A stretch of 64,000 nt of DNA from Parolsenella massiliensis. Its GTDB lineage: Bacteria > Actinomycetota > Coriobacteriia > Coriobacteriales > Atopobiaceae. A program made the position numbers and the translations under genes. The DNA is taken from NCBI RefSeq assembly GCF_900143685.1, contig NZ_LT671675.1, positions 1,481,985 to 1,545,984 of the forward strand. Direction: 5' to 3'. Shown here piece by piece: positions 48,367 through 56,650 of the stretch. The notes below the pieces were generated by a model, which saw only the letters and a program-made list of their open reading frames with translations, had not been told where the DNA came from and searched no databases. The first letter of the stretch is position 1; every line of letters starts with the position of its first letter.

Positions 48367-48924
48367 TTAGTGCGTGAGGGTGTGGGCCGCGGCGGCGCCG
48401 CGCTGGCCCTGGTAGTGACTGCCGAGACCCGCCGAGCCATACGGCCGCTCCGCGGGGCTCGACATGCGCTCGAACGACATCTGGCCGATGCGCATGCCGG
48501 GGTGCAGCACGATGGGCAGCGTGGCGACGTTCGAGAGCTCGAGCGTGATCTCGCCGTCCCAGCCCGGGTCGACGTAGCCGGCCGTGGAGTGGATCATGAG
48601 GCCGAGGCGGCCGAGCGTCGACTTGCCCTCGAGCTTGCCGAGGATGTCGTCGGGCACGGCGATGCGCTCGAGCGTGGTCCCCAGCACGAACTGGCCGGGG
48701 TGCAGCACGAACTGCCCACCCTCGGGAACCTCCACGGCCTCCGTGAGCTCGGGCTGGTCGGTCGTGGGGTCGATGAAGGTGTGCGTGGAGTTGCGGAAGA
48801 TCCTGAAGCTCGAGCCCAGGCGCACGTCCACCGAGGCGGGCTGGACGTCCCTCATGTCAAGCGGCTCGATGACGATGCGGCCCTGCGCGAGCTCGCGCTT
48901 GATGTCACGGTCCGAGAGCACCAT
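48367..48924 (-). CDS. dcd: dCTP deaminase, probably bifunctional (dUMP-forming)
   Basis: It supplies dUMP for thymidylate synthesis. The 185 residues resemble the bifunctional DCD-DUT enzymes of Mycobacterium and Methanocaldococcus more than E. coli Dcd: the active-site stretch reads [20 protein letters not shown], then [15 protein letters not shown], with the HSTAG form. The N-terminus [17 protein letters not shown] is standard. If bifunctional it converts dCTP to dUMP directly, removing the need for a dUTPase. The gene overlaps nothing and stands just after the NifU-like gene. Confidence 0.9.
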   Translation of the reverse strand: MVLSDRDIKRELAQGRIVIEPLDMRDVQPASVDVRLGSSFRIFRNSTHTFIDPTTDQPELTEAVEVPEGGQFVLHPGQFVLGTTLERIAVPDDILGKLEGKSTLGRLGLMIHSTAGYVDPGWDGEITLELSNVATLPIVLHPGMRIGQMSFERMSSPAERPYGSAGLGSHYQGQRGAAAAHTLTH

Positions 48925-49158
48925 CTACATCACCGCCTGGACGCGCGTGACGCCCGGAACGTTGTCCTTGAGCACGCGCTCGATGCCCTGCGACAGCGTC
49001 ACGTCGGAAAGCGAGCAGCCGGCGCACGCGCCCGTGAGCTCGAGCGACACGACGCCGGCATCGTCCACGCCCACGAGCTCGCAGTCGCCGCCGTCGGCCT
49101 GAAGGCTCGGGCGCACGGCGTCGAGCACAACCTTGAGAAGCTCTACGTCTACTGCCAT
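48925..49158 (-). CDS. NifU C-terminal-domain iron-sulphur scaffold protein
   Basis: A 77-residue one-domain NifU-like protein. The Cys pair GACAGCSLS binds and delivers a 4Fe-4S or 2Fe-2S cluster. The surrounding VRPSLQADGGDCELVGVDDA and GVVSLELTG are the family core. It is paralogous to the gene immediately upstream (49199). The ATG at 49158 is chosen from the short alternatives because the fold starts there. dcd follows directly, with the start of dcd one base before this stop codon. Confidence 0.85.
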   Translation of the reverse strand: MAVDVELLKVVLDAVRPSLQADGGDCELVGVDDAGVVSLELTGACAGCSLSDVTLSQGIERVLKDNVPGVTRVQAVM

Positions 49159-49198
49159 GGTCTCTCCCGTCTGGGCGCGAGCGCCCAAGAAATAGCAG

Positions 49199-49495
49199 CT
49201 AGTACATCACGGGGCGCACCGCGGTGACGCCCGGGACGTGCTCCTTGATGATGGTGTCGATGCCCTCGGAGATGTCCGACGAGGCGAACATGCACGCGGC
49301 GCACGCGCCCGTCATCTCGATGGTCACGACGCCCGTCTCGTCATCGACGCCGATGAGCTCGACGTCGCCGCCGTCGGCCTGGAAGCTCGGACGGATGGCG
49401 TCGAGCACGTCCTCAAGCAGGCGGTGGTCGATCTTGGCGGTCTTGTCGGCCTGGGGCTTGGCCTCGGGCGCGGCGTTGTTCTCGGTGTCTGCCAT
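49199..49495 (-). CDS. NifU C-terminal-domain iron-sulphur scaffold protein, paralogue
   Basis: A 98-residue NifU-like protein with a 20-residue Lys/Ala-rich leader, the core RPSFQADGGDVELIGVDDET and the Cys pair in GACAACMFAS. It shares the layout of the 48925 gene, including the order of conserved blocks, so the pair probably arose by tandem duplication. One copy may serve assembly and the other transfer; this is a guess. A 40-bp gap separates them. Confidence 0.85.
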   Translation of the reverse strand: MADTENNAAPEAKPQADKTAKIDHRLLEDVLDAIRPSFQADGGDVELIGVDDETGVVTIEMTGACAACMFASSDISEGIDTIIKEHVPGVTAVRPVMY

Positions 49496-49594
49496 GTCTA
49501 TCCTCTCTCCCCGGCGGTCGCCGGGCCGTTGTTGCGTTCATGTGGCCGCGGCGGGCGGCCTTTCGCGGCCCTTCTCGGCCACGCAGTCTTGATG

Positions 49595-52120
49595 CTACCC
49601 GATTCCCCAGAAGAGGTGACCGCTCGAGGCGTGGCGCTCGCGATCCGCGGGCTTGCGGCCGGCGGCCACCGCCGCGATCGCGCGCACGAGGCGCTCGACG
49701 GCCGCCGCGACCTCGGGGACGTCGAGCAGCGTGGCATCGACGGCCAGGCGCGAGACGCCGGCGGACATGAGCTCCCCCACCTGCGGCGTGAGGTCGAGCG
49801 GCACGGCGTCGTAGATGCGCGAACGGGCGTGGAGGTCCGTTCGCACGGGAAGCAGGCGGCCGTCGCGGTCGCGAAGCGAGAGGCGCCGGCGGCGCAGGCC
49901 GCAGCGGGCGCAGTCGTGGACGCAGGCATCGGCCACCTTGAGGACGCAGTGCTCGCTCGTCATGACGCGGGGCCTGCCCGAGACGACGAGCCCCACGGGA
50001 ACGCTCGCACGCGAGGCGAGGTGGCAGACCTCCTCGAGCGTGAGCTCGGGAGACAGCCACACGCCGGCCGCGCCCGCGGACTCCAGGACGGCCAGGCACG
50101 CCTCGTTGTGGACGGGGATGCAGCCGCGGACCTCGGGCTTGGCGCCAAGTCTGGCGGCAAGCGCGAGCTCGGAGACGTTGCCGATGGCCGCCGGGGCGTC
50201 GGCGCGGACCCAGCGGTCGAGGCGCTCGTGGTCGGGCTCGCGGCACACCTCGTCCAGGATGGGGACGGTGCCGGCGGGCCAGCCCTCGAGCGTGTCGAGC
50301 GCATCCGCCTGGGCATAGACGCGCGTGGCGCCCGCCGCCACGGCCGCGACGGCCACCTCGGGCGTCGGGGCGATGACGCACACCTCGGCATCGGCGGGCA
50401 GGCAGGGCGCGGGATCCGGCGCGGAGACGAGCGTCGAGGCTATGCAGGCCGAGGACTGCCTGGGCACAGGCGCGAGCACGGCGGCGCGGGCGGCGTACGG
50501 CTTGAGGATGGCGCGCTCGAGTGCCTCGCACGCGGCGGCACGCACCTTGTGGACGGCCGAGAAGCCCATGCCGCAGCCCTCGTCGAGATCGACGTCGAAA
50601 CCGCGCGGCTCAAACGGCGTGGATCCCATGCGGCCCACGTGCTCGATGAGGTCATCGACGGCGACGGCCTTCGTTCGCGCGGCCTCGACGACAAATCCCT
50701 TCGCCTGGGCGCGGGGCAGCGTGCCGTCGGGCAGCACCGGGCCGTCGACACAGGTGAGCTCCACGACGAACGGCTCGCTCAGGTGGGCGACGACGCGGAC
50801 ATCGACCGCGCGGCGGCGCGGGACCTCACGGGAGAGGGCAGCCGCGCTTCCGTCATGCGCGGCCTTGCTGCGGATGACGCGCACGGGGCAGCCCTTGGGC
50901 ATGGGGCGAGCCACGCGGCACTCGACGGTGCCACCGGCCTCGACGTCTTGGGGCACGGTGGCGGTCAGGAAGGCGTTTGGGTCGTCGACGGGTCTGAACT
51001 CGAGCAGGTCGCCGGCGCCAACGGTTTCGTTCACGCGAACGATGACGGTGCAGTGGGCGCTGTGCTTGTCCTGGCGCGGGTCCTTGTGGAGGTTTCCCCT
51101 GCCGTCCCGGCGCTGGACCTGGCCGCCGCTGCTGGAGAGCACCTCGCCCACGAGCTCGCCGCGGTTGTTCGAGCGCTCGTAGCTCATCATCTCGTCGTCG
51201 GCGCTTCCCCGCAGGTAGGCGTCGGTGAAGTCGCGGTTAAACGCACGCTTGAGCCGCCGGGCCACCGCGTCTGGCACCGGCGTGTCACCAAGCTCGGCGG
51301 AGGCGGAGCCGGGCGCAGCGAGCACGGAGTCGATCTGCTCGCGATAGGCGCCGACGACGCTCCACACGTAGTCGGGGGCCTTCATGCGGCCCTCCACCTT
51401 GAGCGAGCCCACGCCCGCCTCCATGAGGGCGGCGACGTCGGAGGCGGTGCAGGCGTCCTTGGGGCACAGCGGCCGGGTGCGGCCCGGCGCCGAGATGTCG
51501 CGGCCCTGCTCGTCGACGAGCTGGTAGAGCAGGCGGCATGGCTGGGCGCACAGGCCGCGGTTGGCGCTGCGGCCACCAACCATACTCGACATGAGGCAGA
51601 CACCCGAGTAGCAGAAGCACAGCGCGCCGTGGCCAAATACCTCGAGCTCGACGCCTTCCTTGGCGATGCGCGAGATCTCTGGGAGCGACAGCTCGCGAGA
51701 CAGCGTGACGCGGTGCGCCCCGCGCTCGCGCGCCCAGCGGACGCCGCGCGCGTCGTGCACGTTCGCCTGGGTGGAGACGTGGAGCTCGAGCTCGGGCCAC
51801 GTGTGGCGGATGGCCTCGAACAGGCCCCAGTCCTGAATGATGAACGCGTCGGCGCCGCGGAGCGCCGCGGAGCGAACGAGCGCGAGCGCCCGGTCCATCT
51901 CCTCGTCGCGAACGACAACGTTTATGGTTACGTACACGCGCGTGCCCGCGAGGTGGGCAGCGCGACATGCCTGCTCAAAGGTGTCATAGGTAAAGTTGCT
52001 TGCACCGCGGCGCGCGTTGAAGTCATTGCCCACGCCGCAGTAGATGGCGTCCGCCCCCGCAGCGAGCGCCGCGCGAAACGGCTCCTCACCGCCCGCCGGC
52101 GCCAGAAGCTCCATCGTCAT
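49595..52120 (-). CDS. U32-family peptidase/hydroxylation-type protein with DUF3656 domain
   Basis: An 841-residue cytoplasmic protein. The N-terminal U32 domain has MELLAPAGGEEPFRAALAAG and the signature EVFGHGALCFCYSGVCLMSS, followed by four Cys (LCAQPCRLLYQL, CPKDAC) that in this family bind an iron-sulphur cluster. A DUF3656 domain occupies about residues 380-470 and a C-terminal segment repeats the TIM-barrel fold with CARCGLRRRRLSL. U32 members include collagenase-like proteases and tRNA/ubiquinone hydroxylation factors; this one is unassigned. The ATG at 52120 has GGAGG five bases upstream; an in-frame ATG at 52132 overlaps that site. Confidence 0.85.
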   Translation of the reverse strand: MTMELLAPAGGEEPFRAALAAGADAIYCGVGNDFNARRGASNFTYDTFEQACRAAHLAGTRVYVTINVVVRDEEMDRALALVRSAALRGADAFIIQDWGLFEAIRHTWPELELHVSTQANVHDARGVRWARERGAHRVTLSRELSLPEISRIAKEGVELEVFGHGALCFCYSGVCLMSSMVGGRSANRGLCAQPCRLLYQLVDEQGRDISAPGRTRPLCPKDACTASDVAALMEAGVGSLKVEGRMKAPDYVWSVVGAYREQIDSVLAAPGSASAELGDTPVPDAVARRLKRAFNRDFTDAYLRGSADDEMMSYERSNNRGELVGEVLSSSGGQVQRRDGRGNLHKDPRQDKHSAHCTVIVRVNETVGAGDLLEFRPVDDPNAFLTATVPQDVEAGGTVECRVARPMPKGCPVRVIRSKAAHDGSAAALSREVPRRRAVDVRVVAHLSEPFVVELTCVDGPVLPDGTLPRAQAKGFVVEAARTKAVAVDDLIEHVGRMGSTPFEPRGFDVDLDEGCGMGFSAVHKVRAAACEALERAILKPYAARAAVLAPVPRQSSACIASTLVSAPDPAPCLPADAEVCVIAPTPEVAVAAVAAGATRVYAQADALDTLEGWPAGTVPILDEVCREPDHERLDRWVRADAPAAIGNVSELALAARLGAKPEVRGCIPVHNEACLAVLESAGAAGVWLSPELTLEEVCHLASRASVPVGLVVSGRPRVMTSEHCVLKVADACVHDCARCGLRRRRLSLRDRDGRLLPVRTDLHARSRIYDAVPLDLTPQVGELMSAGVSRLAVDATLLDVPEVAAAVERLVRAIAAVAAGRKPADRERHASSGHLFWGIG

Positions 52121-52225
52121 CGAGTCCTCCATCTGCCGATGTAACCCAATAACAATAGCGCAGCGACGTACAAGGGCATCCTTGTGGGGTCCTTGGAGCT
52201 TCCGAAAGACTCCGTTTTCCTTATT

Positions 52226-52399
52226 TGGCAGTTTTTGCCTTCGAGAGTGCGCTAGAGGCTCGCCCAGACGGCCAAAGGCTCGCCATCCTATAGCCAAAAG
52301 GGGCGATTCATAATTTAACGGATAACTTTTAGGCTCTAGAGACCCATTTCGCCCCAGCAAGTGTGCTTCCCATCGCACTCTCGAGGGCAAATACTGCCA
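52226..52399. repeat. 174-bp intergenic inverted-repeat element (copy 3)
   Basis: The arms at 52226-52251 (TGGCAGTTTTTGCC then TTCGAGAGTGCG) and 52374-52399 match at 24 of 26 bases. The total length equals copy 2 exactly. Interior blocks CAGACGGC, CGCCAT, CAAAAGGGGC and TTAACGGATA are shared with copy 2 in the same order. It lies 107 bp upstream of the U32 gene and 17 bp after the end of the next gene. No ORF is inside. Confidence 0.75.
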
Positions 52400-52416
52400 T
52401 CAACCCCTCTGCGAAG

Positions 52417-53364
52417 TCATCCAAGCCGTTTAAGGCCGGGAACGAGGCAGCTTCTCAGCAGTCTTTGCTTCGCCCAGAAGGTTTCAGCCGGCCTCACCCT
52501 TATCTCCAGAGCCTGAAGAAGTGAGCTCACAAGCCTTTGAAACAGCAGGTCATCAACCAGGTCTTCGTACCAGACGTTGAGAATCGTCCATCCACGACCA
52601 ACGATCTCGTTCTGGCGGCGATCGTCCCTGCCGCTTTGCTCAATCGTGTGATACAGCTTCCCCTTGTACTCAAGGCCTACTTTTTTCTTTGGAAAAGCTG
52701 CGTCTATCTTTCTGCCGATGCTCTTGACCTCATGGTTCATAGCAATACCGCCTATCCCAAGGCCTCCCACCCTCCGGGGCAGAGCAAGGAGCATTGCCAG
52801 GGTCGTTTCCATAGGAGAATGCGCCCCATCGACAACGAAAGGCAAAGCCTCGTTGACCGTTTTGATTCCTCGCTCGCCCTTAAGCGCACGCGCGACCGAC
52901 TCGATGCGCCGCACGGTCGTGGCGGAGGCATCGTTGTTGACGAAGCCCTTCCAGGAGTTGGGGTCCTGGTCGAGCAGGTACGTTCCGCACAGCTCGTAGG
53001 CGAGCTGCGCCACGTCCACGAGGTCGTGGTCGTCGCGGGCCGCCACCTGGCACAGCGCGAGCTCGGGGCCGGCGGCAAGCACGCCGCGACCCACGCGAAC
53101 GAGCGAGCCCCTGGGCAGCGCGTGGGCACGGCGGTGACGCACCACGCCGGGGCGCCCATACGTCGAGCCGCCATTCGCAACCATGAGATGCACCGGGCTC
53201 GTTCGCACGCCAGTGCCAGCCAAAAGGTCCTCGAGCTCGACGCCGCCAGGAATCCCACAGCCCTCAAGCTGCGAGCTGCGGGGACGCTCGAGCAGCTCCG
53301 GCAGGAGCATGCCGCTCGACCGCATGGCCTCGATCGCCGATATGTCACACAGGCAGATATCCAT
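52417..53364 (-). CDS. DUF559-like nuclease-fold protein of unknown function
   Basis: A 315-residue protein not placed firmly in a family. The N-terminal half (MDICLCDISAIEAMRSSGML, then LPELLERP) resembles winged-helix N-termini of AbiEi-type antitoxins. The C-terminal half (VGLEYKGKLYHTIEQSGRDD, then RRQNEIVGRGWTILNVWYED) looks like a DUF559/Vsr-type PD-(D/E)XK domain, with Glu and Lys of an EYKG-like core and a downstream helix. A signal peptide is absent. Function is open; defence or DNA repair is possible. Codon usage is slightly less GC-rich than its neighbours, a hint of transfer. Only an inverted repeat lies upstream. Confidence 0.65.
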   Translation of the reverse strand: MDICLCDISAIEAMRSSGMLLPELLERPRSSQLEGCGIPGGVELEDLLAGTGVRTSPVHLMVANGGSTYGRPGVVRHRRAHALPRGSLVRVGRGVLAAGPELALCQVAARDDHDLVDVAQLAYELCGTYLLDQDPNSWKGFVNNDASATTVRRIESVARALKGERGIKTVNEALPFVVDGAHSPMETTLAMLLALPRRVGGLGIGGIAMNHEVKSIGRKIDAAFPKKKVGLEYKGKLYHTIEQSGRDDRRQNEIVGRGWTILNVWYEDLVDDLLFQRLVSSLLQALEIRVRPAETFWAKQRLLRSCLVPGLKRLG

Positions 53365-53450
53365 ACGGGCAGGCTAGCGCGCCCACGCCAGCGCAAACGG
53401 CCGATGCCCAAGAAAGTCCCGCGCCGTCAAACGCAAACCTTGCAGAAACC

Positions 53451-53498
53451 CAACAGGATTTGCCGTCATCGTGCAACTTTTGTCCAAAGCTCCTGTTG
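53451..53498. repeat. CAACAGGA/TCCTGTTG inverted repeat upstream of the DUF559-like gene
   Basis: The 8-bp arms CAACAGGA (53451-53458) and TCCTGTTG (53491-53498) flank 32 bases, 87 bp before the gene at 53364. It may be an operator or only a hairpin behind tyrS. Confidence 0.35.
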
Positions 53499-53533
53499 AT
53501 AACTCGCAGACCACCAGCTAGACAACGCGCCAG

Positions 53534-53569
53534 AAAAAAACGCCCCGCGAACGCAAGGTTCACGGGGCG
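53534..53569 (-). terminator. Intrinsic terminator of tyrS
   Basis: On the minus strand CGCCCCGTGAAC, CTTGC and GTTCGCGGGGCG form a stem followed by TTTTTTT. It lies 24 bp after the tyrS stop. Confidence 0.9.
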
Positions 53570-53593
53570 CAAGCCAATCAATCAGGCGAAAAC

Positions 53594-54808
53594 TTACGCG
53601 AGACGGGCGAAGTGGCGTTTGCCAACCTGGAGGATGGCGCCCTTCTTCACGAGCGCGGGATCGACGTTGTAGCTCTTTGCCGGAAGAGCCTCGCCGTCGA
53701 TGCGGACGCCGCCGCCGTCGATGTCGCGGCGCGCCTGGCTCGCGGAGCTGGAGAGGCCCGCAGCAACCAGCACGCGCGGCAGGTAGACAAGGCCGTCGTC
53801 GCCAACCTCGACCTCGACGGAGACCTCGTCGATCTGCTCGGGCATCTCGCGCTTGGAGTGCACGCGTGTGAACTCCGCGGCAGCCTCCTCGCCCGCGCCG
53901 ACGCCGTGGTACAGGTCGCAGATGTTGGCGGCCAGGGCGCGCTTGAGCTCGTAGGGGTCGGCCGAGCCGTCGGCCAGGGCGGCGTCGATCTTGTCGACCT
54001 CGTCGACGGACAGGGTGCTCGCCAGGCGGTAGTACTTGCCGATCATGGTGTCGGGGATGCTCATGAGCTTGCCGTACATGTCGGCCGGCTCGTCGGTGAG
54101 GCCCACGTAGTTGCCATAGCTCTTCGACATCTTGCGCACGCCGTCCGTGCCCTCGAGCAGCGGCATCGTGAGCGCAATCTGCGGCTCCATGCCCATCTTC
54201 TCCATGAGCTCGCGGCCGGCAAGCAGGTTGAACAGCTGGTCGGTGCCGCCCATCTCGACGTCGGCCTTGATCTGGACCGAGTCGAACGCCTGCATGACGG
54301 GGTAGAGGAACTCGTGCAGCGCGATGGGGGTCTGCGACTGGTAGCGCTTCGTGAAGTCGTCGCGCTCGAGGATGCGGGCCACCGTGAACTTGCTGCACAG
54401 CTCGAGCATGCCCTTGAGGTCGAGCGACAGAATCCAGTCGCCGTTGTGCACGACGTTGGTCTTCTCGGGGTCGAGGATCTTCATGGCCTGGTTGACGTAG
54501 GTCTCGGCGTTGGCCTCGATCTGCTCCTGCGAGAGCTGCGGGCGCGTCGAGTTCTTGCCGGACGGGTCGCCGATGAGGGCGGTGCCGTTGCCGATGATGA
54601 GCGTCACCTGGTGGCCAAGGTCCTGGAACTGGCGCATCTTGCGCAGGGGCACGGCGTGGCCGAGGTGCAGGTCGGGGCTGGTGGGGTCAACGCCAAGCTT
54701 GATGTTGAGCGGCACGCCACGCTCGAGCTTCTTGCGAAGCTCGGCCTCGGGCACGATCTGGGCGGCGCCAGAGGCGATGACCTTCATCTGTTCGTCGACT
54801 GAGAGCAC
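53594..54808 (-). CDS. tyrS: Tyrosyl-tRNA synthetase
   Basis: It charges tRNA-Tyr. The 404 residues show class I motifs: the HIGH-equivalent HLGHAV (LGVDPTSPDLHLGHAVPLRK), the KMSKS loop (VRKMSKSYGN) and the QIKADVEMGGTDQ region for tyrosine. A C-terminal S4 RNA-binding domain (SSSASQARRDIDGGGVRIDG) binds the tRNA. It is of the shorter TyrRZ-like type that begins within the aminoacylation domain. The GTG at 54808 follows GGAGG by four bases; an ATG nine codons later is the alternative. No T-box leader was seen upstream. Confidence 0.95.
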   Translation of the reverse strand: MLSVDEQMKVIASGAAQIVPEAELRKKLERGVPLNIKLGVDPTSPDLHLGHAVPLRKMRQFQDLGHQVTLIIGNGTALIGDPSGKNSTRPQLSQEQIEANAETYVNQAMKILDPEKTNVVHNGDWILSLDLKGMLELCSKFTVARILERDDFTKRYQSQTPIALHEFLYPVMQAFDSVQIKADVEMGGTDQLFNLLAGRELMEKMGMEPQIALTMPLLEGTDGVRKMSKSYGNYVGLTDEPADMYGKLMSIPDTMIGKYYRLASTLSVDEVDKIDAALADGSADPYELKRALAANICDLYHGVGAGEEAAAEFTRVHSKREMPEQIDEVSVEVEVGDDGLVYLPRVLVAAGLSSSASQARRDIDGGGVRIDGEALPAKSYNVDPALVKKGAILQVGKRHFARLA

Positions 54809-54835
54809 GGTTCCTCCAATATGCGGCTAGCACCC

Positions 54836-56650
54836 TCACTCGCGGCCGCGGGCGGTGCTTGGTTTATGAGCTTCCCGACGATGCGGGAACAAACGGTTAG
54901 TGTAGCGCAACGCTGCGGAAAGGCCCGCCGAGGCAAGCGGGACGATTGCGATGGCAAACGGCAGGACGTAGACGGCCTTGGCCTCCCACAGCAGGTAGCA
55001 CCCGAAGCCCGTGAAGAACACGGCCGCGAGAAGGAGCAGGGTCGCGCGCGAGCCCTCCCCCGCCGGCGCGTCGCCCTCGGCCGCGGGCTCCCCGCGCCTG
55101 CCCCAGCGCCGGCACGCAACCGCCACGAGTCCGAACGCCGAGGCAAACGTCACGGTCTGGTAGCCGTCGAGCAGGTTCGTGAGCCGGGCGCAGGCGGCTC
55201 CCAGCAGCGTAGACTCGTCCGCGGGGTTCGCACGCACACCGCTGGCGTTTCCGCACATCGACAGGTAGTACAGCGACTGATAGGTGGGGTCGGCCCACTC
55301 GGTCGCGAGCTTCACGGCAAAGAAGCGGGCGGCGTAGGCGGGACGCGTGGCGAAGTCGAGCACGTCCGAGGCAAGCTCGTGGACGGCGATCGCGTTCTGC
55401 ACGTCGGCGTTCTCGCCCGAGGCCTGCCACACGGCGTTGGCGTGGTTGGACCAGCCGCCGGGGGCGTACTCGTAGACGCCGCCGTCCACGCTCACGTAGA
55501 ACTCGCCGGCACCCATGCGAAGCCCCAGCTCGATGTGGTTGAGCGTCGTGAGCGGCTCGCCAAACTCGTAGCCACCCGAGGCCGCCCTCAGCGCGGCGAA
55601 CGGCAGGCCCGACAGCGCGTGCGCGCACGCCACGACGGCGACGCAGCCCACGAGTCCCCACGCACGGCGGCGCATGAGCGCCAGCACGAGCCACGCGAGA
55701 ACGGCGCCGATCGCGAACAGCACGAACGTCGCCTTCACGCACAGGGCGGCCGTCAGCGGCACGAGCGAGCCCGCACACCAGGCCGCGGCCGCCCTGCCGC
55801 CGCATCCCATGGCGCGCGCCTGCATCGCGAGAAACGCGAGCGCCAGGCCGCAGCCGAGCGCGTTGCCATACAGAAACGTGGACAGCCAGTACATCGGCAG
55901 GCACAGGGCCACGAGCACCCACGCCACGCGTCGGGCGCCCGCAGAGGGCGTAAGGCTTTCCGTGAGCGACAGGAGCGCCCAGGTGCCCAGCGACGTGGAG
56001 AGCGCGGAGAGCACCTGAAACGCCATGAACGAGAACTCGCCAAAGACGAGCCTCAGCCCGTAGAGCAACCAGAAGAACGTTGCCTGGAACGGATAGCACG
56101 AGAAGTAGAGGCGCGCGTCGTAGAACAGCGTGTGGTACGGCCCGCGGAACAGCGACTCCACGCCGCCAGACATGGCCTTGTCCACGAAGTCCGAGACCAT
56201 CCAGGAGTCGCCCCAGTACGTGTCGCGCGCCTGCAGCGCGAGAATGACGACGAGCTGGAACACAAACGTGCCCACCACGAGCGCGCGCGTGGCGGCGCGA
56301 CCGTCGAGCACCCGCCCGCGGTTCCACGCCAGGCGGCACAGCGCCACGACCACGAGCGCGCCAGCCACGCCCAGCGCGAGGTCGACCCGGGTGCTGGCAC
56401 CCAGCCACGTGCGAAGCGACATGCTCTGCGTGAGGTTGCCGTCATCGGCGCCAACCATGAGCCACACGGTGGAGAAGCACACGACGAGCAGCACGACGCC
56501 CAGCATGCACGCGCTCAGCGCCAGCCCAACGCGGGCAAGCGCGCCACCCAGCCGCTCGACGCCGCTCGCCTCGCGCGTCTCGACGCCCGTCTCGCGCAGC
56601 GCCTCGTCCTTCTCGCGCGTCTCGGCCTGCTCGCGCACGCTAGGACGCAT
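54836..56650 (-). CDS. Polytopic membrane protein, GT-C/PMT-like, function unknown
   Basis: A 604-residue protein with about 11 to 12 hydrophobic helices and a charged N-terminus (MRPSVREQAETREKDEALRE). Between helices lies a conserved-looking stretch DTYWGDSWMVSDFVDKAMSG in which an aspartate follows the first helices, as in GT-C glycosyltransferases that use lipid-linked sugars. Its C-terminal half carries a soluble extracytoplasmic loop (YVSVDGGVYEYAPGGWSNHA). It overlaps the preceding DUF6056-like gene by 11 bases and is probably cotranscribed with it. The ATG at 56650 is chosen because earlier frames lie inside that gene. Polymer assembly is a plausible role. Confidence 0.7.
   Translation of the reverse strand: MRPSVREQAETREKDEALRETGVETREASGVERLGGALARVGLALSACMLGVVLLVVCFSTVWLMVGADDGNLTQSMSLRTWLGASTRVDLALGVAGALVVVALCRLAWNRGRVLDGRAATRALVVGTFVFQLVVILALQARDTYWGDSWMVSDFVDKAMSGGVESLFRGPYHTLFYDARLYFSCYPFQATFFWLLYGLRLVFGEFSFMAFQVLSALSTSLGTWALLSLTESLTPSAGARRVAWVLVALCLPMYWLSTFLYGNALGCGLALAFLAMQARAMGCGGRAAAAWCAGSLVPLTAALCVKATFVLFAIGAVLAWLVLALMRRRAWGLVGCVAVVACAHALSGLPFAALRAASGGYEFGEPLTTLNHIELGLRMGAGEFYVSVDGGVYEYAPGGWSNHANAVWQASGENADVQNAIAVHELASDVLDFATRPAYAARFFAVKLATEWADPTYQSLYYLSMCGNASGVRANPADESTLLGAACARLTNLLDGYQTVTFASAFGLVAVACRRWGRRGEPAAEGDAPAGEGSRATLLLLAAVFFTGFGCYLLWEAKAVYVLPFAIAIVPLASAGLSAALRYTNRLFPHRREAHKPSTARGRE

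Noticed and set aside
53365-54835. T-box or other riboswitch leaders before tyrS and aspS
   Set aside because: The sequence before each start is too short or lacks a specifier loop and the conserved T-box motif.
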